Origin: Sapientia aquatica
GTDB taxonomy: Bacteria > Pseudomonadota > Gammaproteobacteria > Burkholderiales > Burkholderiaceae_D
NCBI RefSeq assembly: GCF_004358105.1
Contig: NZ_SMYL01000002.1
Location: forward strand, 310,001 to 374,000
Length of the DNA stretch: 64,000 nucleotides
Reading direction: 5' to 3'
The notes beneath the pieces were generated by a model. The model was not told where the DNA came from and made no database searches. It saw only the letters and a program-made list of their open reading frames with translations. The translations under genes and the position numbers were made by a program. Within the stretch, counting starts at the first letter, position 1. The number at the start of each line of letters is the position of its first letter. Below are positions 25,001 through 34,830 of the stretch, piece by piece.

Positions 25001-28000
25001 TTAAGCCGAACGTATTGCGCGTTGACCGCGTAAGAATTGCGACAACTTCACTATCATGCGGAACGCCCAGCGCACCAACAACAGCGTCAACACCGCTTCT
25101 ATCGCTGTAAGAATTGCTGCGACTAAGCTATTCATGCGAGTTGAGCGTTGTTGTAGCTTGGCGAAGAAGCGGTCTTTAGAAATCTCAATACTGTCGTAGA
25201 AAGTTGGCACCACCAGCAAGGTCAACAAGGTTGAAGTGATGGTTCCACCAATGATCGCCACAGCCAACGGACGGTAGAATTCGCCACCTTCGCCCAAGCC
25301 AATTGCCACTGGCAACATACCGGCGATCAGCGCAAACGTCGTCATCAAGATGGGGCGTAAGCGCATACGGCCAGCGTACATTAAGGATTCTTCCCGATCA
25401 TGGCCCAAGGCTTCGTGCTTACGAGCGCAATCAAGCAACAGAATCGCGTTTTTCGCCACCAAGCCCATCAACATAATGATGCCGATAAAGCTCATTAAGT
25501 TGAGCGTGCCGCCAGTGAGCAATAAGGCCAACACCACACCAATCAAACTCAAGGGCAAGGACAACATCACAGCAATCGGCGCAGTGAAGGAACCAAATTG
25601 CATCACCAGAATGAAGTACATCAAACCAATTCCCATGACCAAGGCGGTAAACATTTCAGTGAACAGATCTTTTTGTTCTTTCGCCATACCGTCTAATTCA
25701 ATCCCGTATCCGGCTGGGAAATCAATTTCTTTTGCAATTGCCAAGGCATCGGCAGTGACTTCGCCAGGTGAACGACCTTCCGCATTGGCGGATACATTGA
25801 TGATGCGCTTAGCGTTTTTATGGTTGATTTCGGATGGGCTCTTACCCATGGCGAAATTGGCGATTTGGTTGAGCGGCACCATCGAATTACCGCCATTGAC
25901 TGCAATCGGCAAATGCTCGATATTTTCAGTGCTGAGTCGGTCATTGGCTTGCAAACGCACCGCCACATCGCGTGCCTCACCGGTTGGATCGATCCAGTCG
26001 CCAACTTCAATACCGGCGAAGGCAACACGCAATGCTTGGGCTGCGTCAGAGACTGAAATGCCCAAGGCATTGGCTAAACCGCGATTGAGATTGATTTGCA
26101 GTTCATCGCGTGGTGGTTGCTCAGACAAACCAACGTCAACCGCACCGCGCACTTTACGCAATTTCTCCATAAAGTCGTTGGTCAACACAGTCAGTTGGCG
26201 TGAATCTGTGCCATAAAACTGAATTTGCACTGGCTTATCACCACCGTTATTCAAGTCGTCTTGCACCACATATTCAGCACCAACCAAGCTCTTTAACACC
26301 GCGCGCAAATCGACCGCGATTTGAGTCGCAGTGCGCTTGCGTTTGGTACTTTTACCAATTTCGACATTGACGCGGCCACCCGATGCGGTGACGTTGCTAT
26401 CGGTTGAAATTGTCTCTGGCAGGGTGCGTGCGAGTTCGGCTGCTTTTTCAACTTTTAAACGGTTGAAGTCAATGCTGGAACTCGATGGAGTGCGCACATC
26501 AATCGCGATTTTTGAACCATCGGTTTTTGGTAAGAAGCTCGATCCACCAAAGGCCGAATGTAAGGCTAAGGCGCCGACCAAGCTCAGTGCCGCAATCGCT
26601 GCCATAGAACGACGGTGGTGCAACGCCCAAGCAATCACGCCGCTGTAACGGTTGGCTTGGTGATCGAACCAGTCGTTAAATTTAGCTAGGTACAAGCTGA
26701 TACCGGTTTTAACTTGGGTGTGATGACCGATTGGGTCACCCCAGTAAGCCGATAACATCGGATCGAGCGTGAACGAGATAAATAAGCTCACCAACACCGA
26801 GATCGCAACGGTTAATGCAAAGGGTCTAAACCATTCACCCGCGCCACCTTGCATGAACGCGACAGGAATAAAGACCGCGATAATCGAGAACGTGGTGGAA
26901 GCAACGGCTAAACCAATTTCGCGTGTGCCTTCCGAGGCTGCAGTGCGTCGATCTTTGCCCATTTCCATGTGGCGCACAATGTTTTCTCGCACCACAATCG
27001 CATCATCAATTAACACCCCGATGGCGAGTGATAAACCGAGTAAGGTCATAAAGTTCAAGGTGAATCCGCACAGCCAAACGGCGATGAAGGCCGCAATGGC
27101 AGAGGTCGGTAAGCTCAACGCGGTAATCAAGGTAGAACGCCACGAATTCAAGAAAATATAAACCACAAAAATCGTCAACACCGCGCCAAACATGAGCGAA
27201 TCGATCACATTGTTTAAGCTGTTTTGGGCATTTTTACCGCCGTCCCAGCTAATGATTAATTGTGTACCGCTCGGCAGGGTTTTGTTGATGCCATCCATGA
27301 CTTCGCGCACTTTATTGGCTACGGCGATGGTGCTGGAGCTATTCGCCCGCACGATAGAAATGCTGACGTTAGGATGGGCGTTGCGGATGCTGTAGCCGCT
27401 GACTTCGGCAAAGCCATCTTTGATGGTCGCGACTTGGGCTAAGCGCACTAATTGATCGCCATTGCGTTTGATCACGATTTGTTCAAAATCGGCTGGAGAT
27501 TCAATCCGACCCACCAAGCGTATGCTTTGCTCAGTCAAATCGCCCCGAACCTTGCCGGCTGGCGCATTGGTGTTTTGAATGCGTAATGCGTTGGTGACGT
27601 CGCTGACTGAGACGTTAAATTCGCGCAGCTTTTCAGCCTTTAATAAAACGCTTAATTCACGGTGTAACGCACCGTTTACATTGACCACAGCGACGCCATC
27701 AATTGCGCGGAATTTTTCGGCTAAACGATCTTCGGCTAAGCGTGAAATTTCCGCGTGACTTTGCGAACTGGACGATAAGGCCAATTCCATAATCGGTTGC
27801 GATGAAGGATCAATTCGCTCTAAAACTGGTTCGCGGATTTCGACCGGCAATTTGTAGCGGATCGTGCCAATCGCATTACGGATTTCATCCGATGCTTCCA
27901 CCATGTTTTTGCCGAACTTAAAGAAGATCAAAAACTGAGCATTGCCTTCGTAAGCGGTGGATTCGGTGTGATCAACGCCGGTAATGCTTTGCAGTGATTT

Positions 28001-28204
28001 TTCTACTCGGTTGAGAACTTCTTTTTCTACCGTATCGGGCGATGCGCCAGGGTAGGGGATGCTGACCACGATAAGGGGAAAAGCCACGTCGGGATTTTGA
28101 TTGACGCGCAATTTATTCAAGGCCAATAGCCCCAAGCACATCAACATCATAATGATGACGACCGTGGCAATCGGGCGTTTAATACTAAAGTCGGATAAGA
28201 ACAT
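25001..28204 (-). CDS. RND efflux pump inner-membrane transporter
   Basis: 1067 residues, full RND length. It starts with FSIKRPIATVV and PYPGASPDTVEKEV, typical of the family, and has the two halves of six membrane helices with large periplasmic loops. Proton-relay acidic residues lie in GVLIDDAIVVREN (helix 4). It is a HAE1/MdtBC-like pump driven by protons. The periplasmic adaptor gene ends 5 bp upstream and supplies its ribosome site (AAGGATAA), so they are one operon. No TolC-type outer-membrane gene lies here. Substrates are unknown; the C-terminal 40 residues carry an extra hydrophobic helix. Confidence 0.93.
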   Translation of the reverse strand: MFLSDFSIKRPIATVVIIMMLMCLGLLALNKLRVNQNPDVAFPLIVVSIPYPGASPDTVEKEVLNRVEKSLQSITGVDHTESTAYEGNAQFLIFFKFGKNMVEASDEIRNAIGTIRYKLPVEIREPVLERIDPSSQPIMELALSSSSQSHAEISRLAEDRLAEKFRAIDGVAVVNVNGALHRELSVLLKAEKLREFNVSVSDVTNALRIQNTNAPAGKVRGDLTEQSIRLVGRIESPADFEQIVIKRNGDQLVRLAQVATIKDGFAEVSGYSIRNAHPNVSISIVRANSSSTIAVANKVREVMDGINKTLPSGTQLIISWDGGKNAQNSLNNVIDSLMFGAVLTIFVVYIFLNSWRSTLITALSLPTSAIAAFIAVWLCGFTLNFMTLLGLSLAIGVLIDDAIVVRENIVRHMEMGKDRRTAASEGTREIGLAVASTTFSIIAVFIPVAFMQGGAGEWFRPFALTVAISVLVSLFISFTLDPMLSAYWGDPIGHHTQVKTGISLYLAKFNDWFDHQANRYSGVIAWALHHRRSMAAIAALSLVGALALHSAFGGSSFLPKTDGSKIAIDVRTPSSSSIDFNRLKVEKAAELARTLPETISTDSNVTASGGRVNVEIGKSTKRKRTATQIAVDLRAVLKSLVGAEYVVQDDLNNGGDKPVQIQFYGTDSRQLTVLTNDFMEKLRKVRGAVDVGLSEQPPRDELQINLNRGLANALGISVSDAAQALRVAFAGIEVGDWIDPTGEARDVAVRLQANDRLSTENIEHLPIAVNGGNSMVPLNQIANFAMGKSPSEINHKNAKRIINVSANAEGRSPGEVTADALAIAKEIDFPAGYGIELDGMAKEQKDLFTEMFTALVMGIGLMYFILVMQFGSFTAPIAVMLSLPLSLIGVVLALLLTGGTLNLMSFIGIIMLMGLVAKNAILLLDCARKHEALGHDREESLMYAGRMRLRPILMTTFALIAGMLPVAIGLGEGGEFYRPLAVAIIGGTITSTLLTLLVVPTFYDSIEISKDRFFAKLQQRSTRMNSLVAAILTAIEAVLTLLLVRWAFRMIVKLSQFLRGQRAIRSA

Positions 28205-28209
28205 GGCGA

Positions 28210-29382
28210 TTATCCTTTAGTGGCAGATGCAGCTGGCGCTGCAGGTACCGGTTTGGCAGGCGCAACGGGTTTGTTCGATGTATCTACCTCTTGCCCATCT
28301 TTGAGCGTAGTGCTTGGATTACGGATCAAAATGTCGCCATCGCTTAAGCCCGATTTCACCACAAAATCACCACGACGCTGATCGCGTGCGCCCAGAGCGA
28401 TGTCGATTTTATGGATTTTTTTGTCTTGCACTTTCCATGCGCTGACTTTGTCGCCGCTGCGCATAATGGCTAATTCTGGAATCATCAAGGTCGATACGCT
28501 GGCTGCTTCGATTTGACCTTCAGCGTACAGGCCTGAGACTTGCGGTAACTTTTTGTCGGCAAAGCTGACCAGCACTTCGACTTGGCGCGTCACGGTGTTG
28601 GCTTCTGGATTAATCCGCTTAATTACGCCATCGAACGTTTGACCGGTATAACCGTTGATGCGGAAATTGACCTTTTGGCCGACTTGGATTTGGCTGACTG
28701 CATCGGCAGAAACCAAGCCTTCAAAACGCACGCTGCTTGGGTCAATCACTTTGACCAAGGCTTTACCGATTTGCGCGGTGTCGCCGTTGGACACTTTACG
28801 CTCGCTCACGATGCCATCAAACGGAGCGCGGATTTCGGTGCGTTGTAATTGTTGGCGTGCTTGCACGGTGCGGGTTTTGGCAGCCGATAAATCGCTTTGG
28901 CTGTTGTTGCGTTTGATTTCCGCGTCTTCTAACGATTGAGCGGAGGCCATGCCGGAAGCGCGCAGAGTTTTTAAGCGCTCATATTGGCGTTGCGCTTGAT
29001 CGAGCGTTTGGGACGCTGCGCGTTCTGATTCTTGGGCGGAATTTAAGCTGTCGCGGATCGATGTGTCGTCGAGGCGGACAATTAAATCGCCTTTTTTAAC
29101 TTTTTCGCCGTTCTCTTTATAGACTTGCAACACCACTGATGAGACTTCAGCCTGCAAATCGGCGCGCTTTTCTGGCTGGATGGAGCCAGTAATCGACGGG
29201 CCGGAGGCGAAGGCGTTGTTATGAATAGTGACCAAATCCTCTGGTGCGACCAGCAAAACGCTCGCTGCGGCAGCGGTTTTATCGGTCTTAGAACTGGCAT
29301 TACCGCAGCCAGTCAGGGCAATCGCCATGGCGGCCGCTAGGGTGCCAAGCAAGAAAGTGGTACGAATAGAATGCTGCAACAT
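28210..29382 (-). CDS. RND efflux periplasmic adaptor lipoprotein
   Basis: 390 residues. Signal peptide with lipobox LTGC (ALTGCGNAS), so probably an inner-membrane lipoprotein. It has the lipoyl half-motifs (EVSSVVLQVYKENGEKVKKGDLIVRL in part; then TEIRAPFDGIVSERKV) separated by a coiled-coil hairpin (about 105-175), and a beta-barrel domain with VRFEGLVSADAVSQIQVG. It connects the RND pump to an outer-membrane channel. Start has GGAG at good spacing. The upstream region holds the third copy of the LytTR-type repeat. Confidence 0.93.
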   Translation of the reverse strand: MLQHSIRTTFLLGTLAAAMAIALTGCGNASSKTDKTAAAASVLLVAPEDLVTIHNNAFASGPSITGSIQPEKRADLQAEVSSVVLQVYKENGEKVKKGDLIVRLDDTSIRDSLNSAQESERAASQTLDQAQRQYERLKTLRASGMASAQSLEDAEIKRNNSQSDLSAAKTRTVQARQQLQRTEIRAPFDGIVSERKVSNGDTAQIGKALVKVIDPSSVRFEGLVSADAVSQIQVGQKVNFRINGYTGQTFDGVIKRINPEANTVTRQVEVLVSFADKKLPQVSGLYAEGQIEAASVSTLMIPELAIMRSGDKVSAWKVQDKKIHKIDIALGARDQRRGDFVVKSGLSDGDILIRNPSTTLKDGQEVDTSNKPVAPAKPVPAAPAASATKG

Positions 29383-29785
29383 AGGATTCTCCAGCCAAGT
29401 TAATTTAGTTGCCGCGAGTATAGTTAAAAATTACCGCTTAGCAATTAAAAAGTGTAAAAAGCTTATTAATATTGTTTTAAATAGGGACGTAAGCAACGCT
29501 TACTTTAACGCTGACCGAAGTATAAGGATTTACTCAGTGCAAGTTTAGAGAATGCGACAAACGGTAAAAACTGAGGTATGAACCGATTTTTTTCAGGATG
29601 AGCTGCACAAATTTACGCTCAATCGCGTTATCGTGAAACAATATTTTCAGGTCATGCGAGCAGTTTGAATGAACCGCTGAGCAACTTGTATCTGGAACAA
29701 CACAGTCGATACCTAATGAAACACGGGCGCGCAATGATTTTGTTACAGTGGCCAATTATTTTGGTGAAACCAGAGAGGGATTCTT
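29383..29785. other. Divergent intergenic region of the efflux operon and DUF3016 gene
   Basis: 403 bp between the adaptor start (29382, minus strand) and DUF3016 (29786, plus strand). It carries the LytTR-type repeat at 29556-29583 and a further GATGAGC at 29597-29603. The region could control either gene or both. Confidence 0.6.
29556..29583 (-). promoter_or_regulatory. LytTR-type direct-repeat operator (copy 3)
   Basis: GACAAAC at 29556-29562 and TATGAAC at 29577-29583, 21 bp apart. Read on the minus strand the first contains ACCGTTTGT, a full match to the LytTR half-site pattern. A possible third half-site, GATGAGCTGCA, follows at 29597. It is 174-201 bp upstream of the adaptor start and 203-230 bp upstream of DUF3016. 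Confidence 0.55.
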
Positions 29786-30325
29786 ATGAATAAATTAATT
29801 AATCGCACAATACAAACCTTGGCCGCCTCGGCATTCATCACGCTAGTGGCAATCGGCGCAACAGTGGCTAACGCGGGCGAAGTCACGGTCACTTGGCAAG
29901 AGCCAGCGAAATACACCGATATTCGCGCTGGAGAGCAAAATAGAGAGCAGTTTGAGGCGGCTTTATTCAAAAATTTTGATGGGATTTTTGCCGAACTGGC
30001 CAAGAAATTACCCGATGGCGTGCATTGGCAAGTTACCGTAACCGATTTGGATTTGGCCGGTGACGTAATGCCAGTGGGCACCACAGGCCGCGAAATGCGC
30101 ATCGTCAAGCAAAATGACCGGCCGGCGATTAGCTTCACGTCCAAGTTGCTGGACGCAGACAATAAAGTCATTAATGAAGCGCAGGTGGAGTTAAAAGACC
30201 CGAACTTTTTCTCTCGATCTGCTGCAATCATAGGCAAAGACCGAAAAACCTACCCGTATGAAGAATTTATGATTAACCAGTGGTTTGAGCGGCAACAAAA
30301 TAGCTTGGTGTTTCCAAAAAAATAA
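29786..30325 (+). CDS. DUF3016 family secreted protein
   Basis: 179 residues. Signal peptide about 1-30 (ending TVANAGE), ribosome site GAGAGGGA. The mature domain has VTVTWQEPAKYTDIR at the start and LPDGVHWQVTVTDLDLAGDV in the middle, the signature of DUF3016. The family is found in proteobacterial secreted proteins with no known function. It is divergent from the RND efflux operon and ends near a terminator. Confidence 0.78.
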   Translation: MNKLINRTIQTLAASAFITLVAIGATVANAGEVTVTWQEPAKYTDIRAGEQNREQFEAALFKNFDGIFAELAKKLPDGVHWQVTVTDLDLAGDVMPVGTTGREMRIVKQNDRPAISFTSKLLDADNKVINEAQVELKDPNFFSRSAAIIGKDRKTYPYEEFMINQWFERQQNSLVFPKK

Positions 30326-30381
30326 ACCTGCCCCTAAAGTTTGCGCTGCATTTTTGCAGGGCGGCGCGAAGAGTTTTTATG

Positions 30382-30418
30382 ACGTGAATCAGCAAACACG
30401 CTGATTCACGTTTTATTT
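30382..30418 (+). terminator. Terminator after DUF3016 gene
   Basis: ACGTGAATCAGC pairs with GCTGATTCACGT around AAACAC, followed by a T-rich tail. Confidence 0.85.
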
Positions 30419-30547
30419 TGCCCATTCGATTATAAAACTGCATTTTTTACCCATTTATATTTTCCCTAGGGATACACCGTTTACCTATAATGCAGGCCTG
30501 TTTGGGCCTAGAGCCTGATTTATTGGTCTTTTAATACGGCGATCCTT

Positions 30548-31153
30548 ATGCATCACACCATTTTTGATACACCCATTATCAACACCATCATGCGCTGGAT
30601 TTCTGTGCTGATTTTGCGGTTGCTGGGTTGGCGGGTCGAGGGCCAAACGCCGACCGAACCTAAATATGTGTTGATCGCCGCGCCGCACACCAGCAATTGG
30701 GATTTTCCGTTCACCTTAATGGTGTGTTTTGCGCTGCGCTTGCGGGTGTATTGGATGGGTAAAGCCAGTTTGTTTCCGCCAGTTGTGGGCGGCATGATGC
30801 GTTGGCTGGGTGGTATTGCGGTGGATAGACAGAAATCGGCCAATTTGGTGCAGGGCACGATCGACGCTTTCAATCGAAATGAACGCCTGTGCGTTATCGT
30901 GCCGCCCGAAGGCACGCGCGACAAAGTCAGTCATTGGAAAACTGGCTTTTATTACATCGCCTTGGGCGCGCAAGTGCCGATTTTGTTGGGATTTATGGAT
31001 TTCAAAAAGAAGATCGGCGGCGTGGCACATTTCTTTCATCCGACTGGCGACATCGACGCGGACATGGCAGAAATTAAACAGTTTTATCGCGGTTATACCG
31101 GTAAAAATCCGCAGCAGTTTGACGATGAAACAATACAAGTAAAAGAAAAATAA
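30548..31153 (+). CDS. 1-acylglycerol-3-phosphate acyltransferase-like protein
   Basis: 201 residues. APHTSNWDF is the variant catalytic HxxxxD motif (H-T-S-N-W-D) and PPEGTRDK is the substrate-binding EGTR box of the PlsC superfamily. WMGKASLF matches the region before it. One N-terminal hydrophobic helix suggests attachment to the inner membrane. The HTSNWD variant is typical of a PlsC-like subgroup whose acceptor is not certain. It is a single gene; a TATAAT-like -10 lies at about 30486-30491. Confidence 0.83.
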   Translation: MHHTIFDTPIINTIMRWISVLILRLLGWRVEGQTPTEPKYVLIAAPHTSNWDFPFTLMVCFALRLRVYWMGKASLFPPVVGGMMRWLGGIAVDRQKSANLVQGTIDAFNRNERLCVIVPPEGTRDKVSHWKTGFYYIALGAQVPILLGFMDFKKKIGGVAHFFHPTGDIDADMAEIKQFYRGYTGKNPQQFDDETIQVKEK

Positions 31154-31405
31154 CCTCCCACTCTAGCTTGCTCGCCGGCCCACCTTGCCCCGGCGCGCCA
31201 AGCAACCCGCCCCTGAGAGTTAGCTCAGTTTGTCCGCTCATGTGATCAGACTTATCCCATTTTCATCACCTTTATCTTGGGTCGCATTTAAAACAAATAT
31301 ACATATGGAATAAAACATCGGCAATGAGTTGAATTTATGCTTTTCGTTGACTAATCTGAATTACATCGGAGCACTGTAATTTTTCTAGCCAAAAGCACAT
31401 TAACC

Positions 31406-33298
31406 ATGCCTTCTGATTTCCCATCGACAAAAAGCGTTAGTACAGCTGGCATGGTGCTGCAGCGCAATCGGCTTATCCAAATTATTCTCGCCATTTTGTG
31501 CGCCGTCGGTTGCGTGATTCTGATTAATTTTGTCAATCAAAATTGGCCGACCGTCTGGATGTTATTGGTGTTGAGCGCGTGCATGCTGGTTGCATTGATT
31601 TTGGCGCGCGCCAATCGAATTACACTCGCGGCGATGTTTACCGTCATTACCCTTACTATCGTTATGGGTTTAATGAGTTTTGCGTTTGACGGAATTTATG
31701 ACGCTACCATTAGTGCATTCCCCGCTATTTTGGTGTTTGCGGCAATGTTTGCCACGTTGCGTTTATTCGTTGGCTTGCTGACTTTTATTATCCTAATTCT
31801 GTCGACCGTAGTCTGGGTCAATATTACCGGTGTCCACGTCAACGTAGTCGCTCCTGTGAGCATCATGTCGCTGGTGAATGTGGTTGCCATTTTGATGGCG
31901 ACGGCGTTTTTTGTTTGGAAATTAGCCAGCGATTTACGGATTGCGGTTGCTCGCTTAGAAACAGAAAATGAGCGCATACGCGACGCCCTAACCCACATCG
32001 ATACCTTGGCGCATAACGATGCGTTGACCGGTTTGCCAAACCGATTATTGGCGCGGGCGCGCTTTGAGCAAGCGGTGGAATTGGCCAAACGCGGTAACGA
32101 TAAAATCGCCTTGTTGTATCTCGATTTGGATAATTTTAAAACCATCAATGATTCGCTCGGGCACATCGCGGGCGATCAGTTGTTGTGCGAAGTCGCCACG
32201 CGGCTCAAGCAAACCATTCGCGCCAGTGATACCGCAAGTCGTCAAGGCGGCGACGAATTTTTGGTCATCGTTGCTGGTCAAGCCGAGCAAGAATCGGTCG
32301 CTACTGTAGCGGTCAAAATCATCGATCTCTTATCAGAATATTTTTCCGTCAATGGCATGGAAATATCGGTCACCTGCTCGCTGGGAATCAGTATGTACCC
32401 AGATGATGGGCAGGATTTTGATGCGTTGCTCAAGCACGCTGATATCGCGATGTACCAAGCCAAAGAGCGCGGGCGCAATGGTTTTCAGTTTTATGATCCG
32501 CAGATGAACACCAATGTTGTGGAGCATCTTCATCTGATTTCCGGTATCCGCACGGCCTTGCAAAAAGACGAATTCAAACTCTACTACCAGCCGCAGTTCG
32601 ATTTAAAGAGTGAGCGCATTATTGGTGCAGAAGCGCTGATCCGTTGGAAGAATCCAGAATTGGGCATGATTCCGCCCAATAAATTTATTCCGGTCGCAGA
32701 GCGCTCGGGCCAGATTCATGAAATTGGCGCATGGGTGATTGATGAAGCCTGCCGACAGGCGCGCGAATGGATGGATGCGGGTTTGCCGCCGATTGTTGTC
32801 GGAGTCAATTTGTCTCCGATTCAGTTCCGGCGCGATAACGTGGAACGCGATGTGATGAATGCATTGGAACATTACAATTTGCCGCCCTCGGCAATTGAAT
32901 TGGAATTGACCGAATCATTATTAATCGTGGAGTCCGATCAAATCAGTCCGCTATTAAAGCGGTTGCGCAATCTTGGTGTGCATTTGTCGATTGATGATTT
33001 TGGAACCGGCTATTCCAACCTAGGCTACCTCAGCCGATTTGAAGTAGAGCGCTTAAAAATCGACCAGTCCTTTATCCGCCGCATGTTAGAAAATAAAAAT
33101 GACGAAGGCATCGTCCGTGCCATTATCGAGATGGCGCACAGTTTGGGCTTGGAAGTAGTCGCCGAAGGTGTGGAAACCGCCGAAATGCTGGTGCATCTAA
33201 AAGGACTGGGCTGCGAATTTGGTCAAGGCTATCTCTGGTCGCCAGCCTTGCCAGCGGCAGAATTCGTTGAATTTATCCGCACCTATCAGCCCAAATAA
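31406..33298 (+). CDS. Membrane GGDEF-EAL c-di-GMP enzyme
   Basis: 630 residues. About six membrane helices fill residues 20-175, then a short coiled coil. The GGDEF domain has GGDEF at 281-285 and an RxxD inhibitory site (RASD) five residues ahead. The EAL domain has E409-A410-L411 in AEALIRW, DDFGTGYSNLGYL, KIDQSFI, VAEGVET and GQGYLW. Both catalytic sites look intact, so it may make or break c-di-GMP according to signal. No known sensory domain is recognised in the membrane part. It is a single gene. Confidence 0.93.
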   Translation: MPSDFPSTKSVSTAGMVLQRNRLIQIILAILCAVGCVILINFVNQNWPTVWMLLVLSACMLVALILARANRITLAAMFTVITLTIVMGLMSFAFDGIYDATISAFPAILVFAAMFATLRLFVGLLTFIILILSTVVWVNITGVHVNVVAPVSIMSLVNVVAILMATAFFVWKLASDLRIAVARLETENERIRDALTHIDTLAHNDALTGLPNRLLARARFEQAVELAKRGNDKIALLYLDLDNFKTINDSLGHIAGDQLLCEVATRLKQTIRASDTASRQGGDEFLVIVAGQAEQESVATVAVKIIDLLSEYFSVNGMEISVTCSLGISMYPDDGQDFDALLKHADIAMYQAKERGRNGFQFYDPQMNTNVVEHLHLISGIRTALQKDEFKLYYQPQFDLKSERIIGAEALIRWKNPELGMIPPNKFIPVAERSGQIHEIGAWVIDEACRQAREWMDAGLPPIVVGVNLSPIQFRRDNVERDVMNALEHYNLPPSAIELELTESLLIVESDQISPLLKRLRNLGVHLSIDDFGTGYSNLGYLSRFEVERLKIDQSFIRRMLENKNDEGIVRAIIEMAHSLGLEVVAEGVETAEMLVHLKGLGCEFGQGYLWSPALPAAEFVEFIRTYQPK

Positions 33299-33447
33299 TT
33301 ATTCACTTTCACTGGATAACTCCCCGATTTTTGAACCTATTTTTGTGAGCAGTATTGCTGAATCGGTAAGCTAATTTTTGTCATCAATAGCGCTGGTAAA
33401 ACAGGTAAAATCACAGTCAATTTTTACTCCACATTAGAGTTATCCCA

Positions 33448-34521
33448 ATGACGCCAAGCCACGATCATCACGATCACCACGATCACGATCACCACGAACA
33501 TTCGCACCAGCACAACGAGTTTGCACATCCAGTAAACCATGACCACGTTTTTTTAGGAGCTGGGCACGATGAAAACGGGCGTAAAACCTGGTCGGTGATT
33601 GTTCTGTGTGGCGTGATGATGTTGATTGAAATTATCGGCGGCAGTTTATTCGGCTCGCTCGCCTTGGTCGCTGATGGCATGCATATGTCCACCCATGCGG
33701 GCGCGATGTTAATTGCCGCGCTCGCGTATTCCTATGCCCGCAAACACGCCAACGATCCGCGCTTTGTATTCGGTACAGGCAAGTTAGGCGACTTGGCTGG
33801 CTTTACCAGTGCAATTATTTTGGCGATGATTGCGTTATTCATTGGTTACGAAGCGATTAGCCGATTATTCGATCCAGTGGAAATTCATTTTACCGAAGCC
33901 ATTCCCATCGCCGTTCTCGGCTTGGCGGTCAATATCGTCAGCGCGTGGTTACTGAGTGGTGGTGATCATGGACATAGCCACGGCCACAGCCACGGACATC
34001 ATCATGGACACGATGAACATCACGAGCACGAGCACCACGACCACCACGGACATGAGCACCACGATCATCACGACCACGATGAGATCGATGCGCGTGACCA
34101 CAATATGCGTGCGGCTTATATTCACGTTATTGCAGATGCTGCGGTCTCGGTGTTAGCGATTATTGGTTTGTTGTTGGCGCGGCAATTTGGTTGGCTGTGG
34201 ATGGACCCAGTTGCTGGGATTATCGGCGCCTTGGTGATCTTTAGCTGGTCGTACACCTTGATTAAAGATACCGGCGCGATTTTGTTGGACATGAATCCAA
34301 GCGCAGCGCTGAGTAATAAAGTCAAATCCTTGGTGCTGGATGCGGGCGATCAATTACACGATTTGCACATCTGGCGTTTAGGCCCCGGTCATTTTGGCGC
34401 AGTCGTGTCGGTCAAAACACAACAGACGCAGCGCGACGTGGCTTTTTATCACGCGCTTCTTAAGCAGCAAAAAGGTTTGTCGCACATTACCGTTGAAGTT
34501 AATATCACGCCGTTGCCGTAA
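33448..34521 (+). CDS. dmeF: Cation diffusion facilitator, DmeF-type
   Basis: 357 residues. Six membrane helices with HxxxD/DxxxD-type metal sites: LVADGMHMSTHAGAM in helix 2 and VIADAAVS in helix 5. His-rich stretches lie at the N-terminus (residues 3-30) and in the cytoplasmic loop between helices 4 and 5 (about 175-215). GTGKLGDLAGFTSAI is typical of the DmeF group, which exports Co(II) and Ni(II). The ABC-like regulator DmeR is not adjacent. Metal choice is inferred from family. Confidence 0.88.
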   Translation: MTPSHDHHDHHDHDHHEHSHQHNEFAHPVNHDHVFLGAGHDENGRKTWSVIVLCGVMMLIEIIGGSLFGSLALVADGMHMSTHAGAMLIAALAYSYARKHANDPRFVFGTGKLGDLAGFTSAIILAMIALFIGYEAISRLFDPVEIHFTEAIPIAVLGLAVNIVSAWLLSGGDHGHSHGHSHGHHHGHDEHHEHEHHDHHGHEHHDHHDHDEIDARDHNMRAAYIHVIADAAVSVLAIIGLLLARQFGWLWMDPVAGIIGALVIFSWSYTLIKDTGAILLDMNPSAALSNKVKSLVLDAGDQLHDLHIWRLGPGHFGAVVSVKTQQTQRDVAFYHALLKQQKGLSHITVEVNITPLP

Positions 34522-34535
34522 CCAGTATTCATTAA

Positions 34536-34571
34536 CGATCCGGCGCGTGACTTAGCGCATTGACCGGATCG
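34536..34571 (+). repeat. Inverted repeat downstream of dmeF
   Basis: CGATCCGG at 34536-34543 pairs with CCGGATCG at 34564-34571, with GCGC inside able to extend the stem. There is no T-run, so it is not a standard terminator. Confidence 0.6.
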
Positions 34572-34790
34572 ATCTCCTCGCCGTTGCCGATATTGGTCAT
34601 TGCTCTTGCTCGTCTCGCTCCCTACCTTTCTCTCTTTTCTCGATCAGCCTTCAAGCAACTGCGCAACTTCGTGCGTCGCGGATACAACAGTCCACTGAGC
34701 GGCTGATATTTTTTTGCTACGAGTTTGGTTAGCTTTGCTGTTCCTCGCGGGCGGCTGCTCCTCGGTAAAGCGCCGGTCTTTTAGCGTCAT

Positions 34791-34830
34791 ATAGGTACAT
34801 TTACTTAGTTATTAGGGTATATCTCAGTAT
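34791..34830 (+). promoter_or_regulatory. Paired FixJ-type operator upstream of the glycan receptor
   Basis: Site 1: ATAGGTA, 4 bp, TACTTAG at 34791-34808. Site 2: TAGGGTA, 4 bp, TCAGTAT at 34813-34830. The sites start 22 bp apart, the same spacing and arrangement as at 41874-41913. Confidence 0.6.

Noticed and set aside
30480-30495. TTTACCTATAAT as a FixJ-type site
   Set aside because: Only one half-site matches; it is better explained as a -10 region upstream of the acyltransferase gene.
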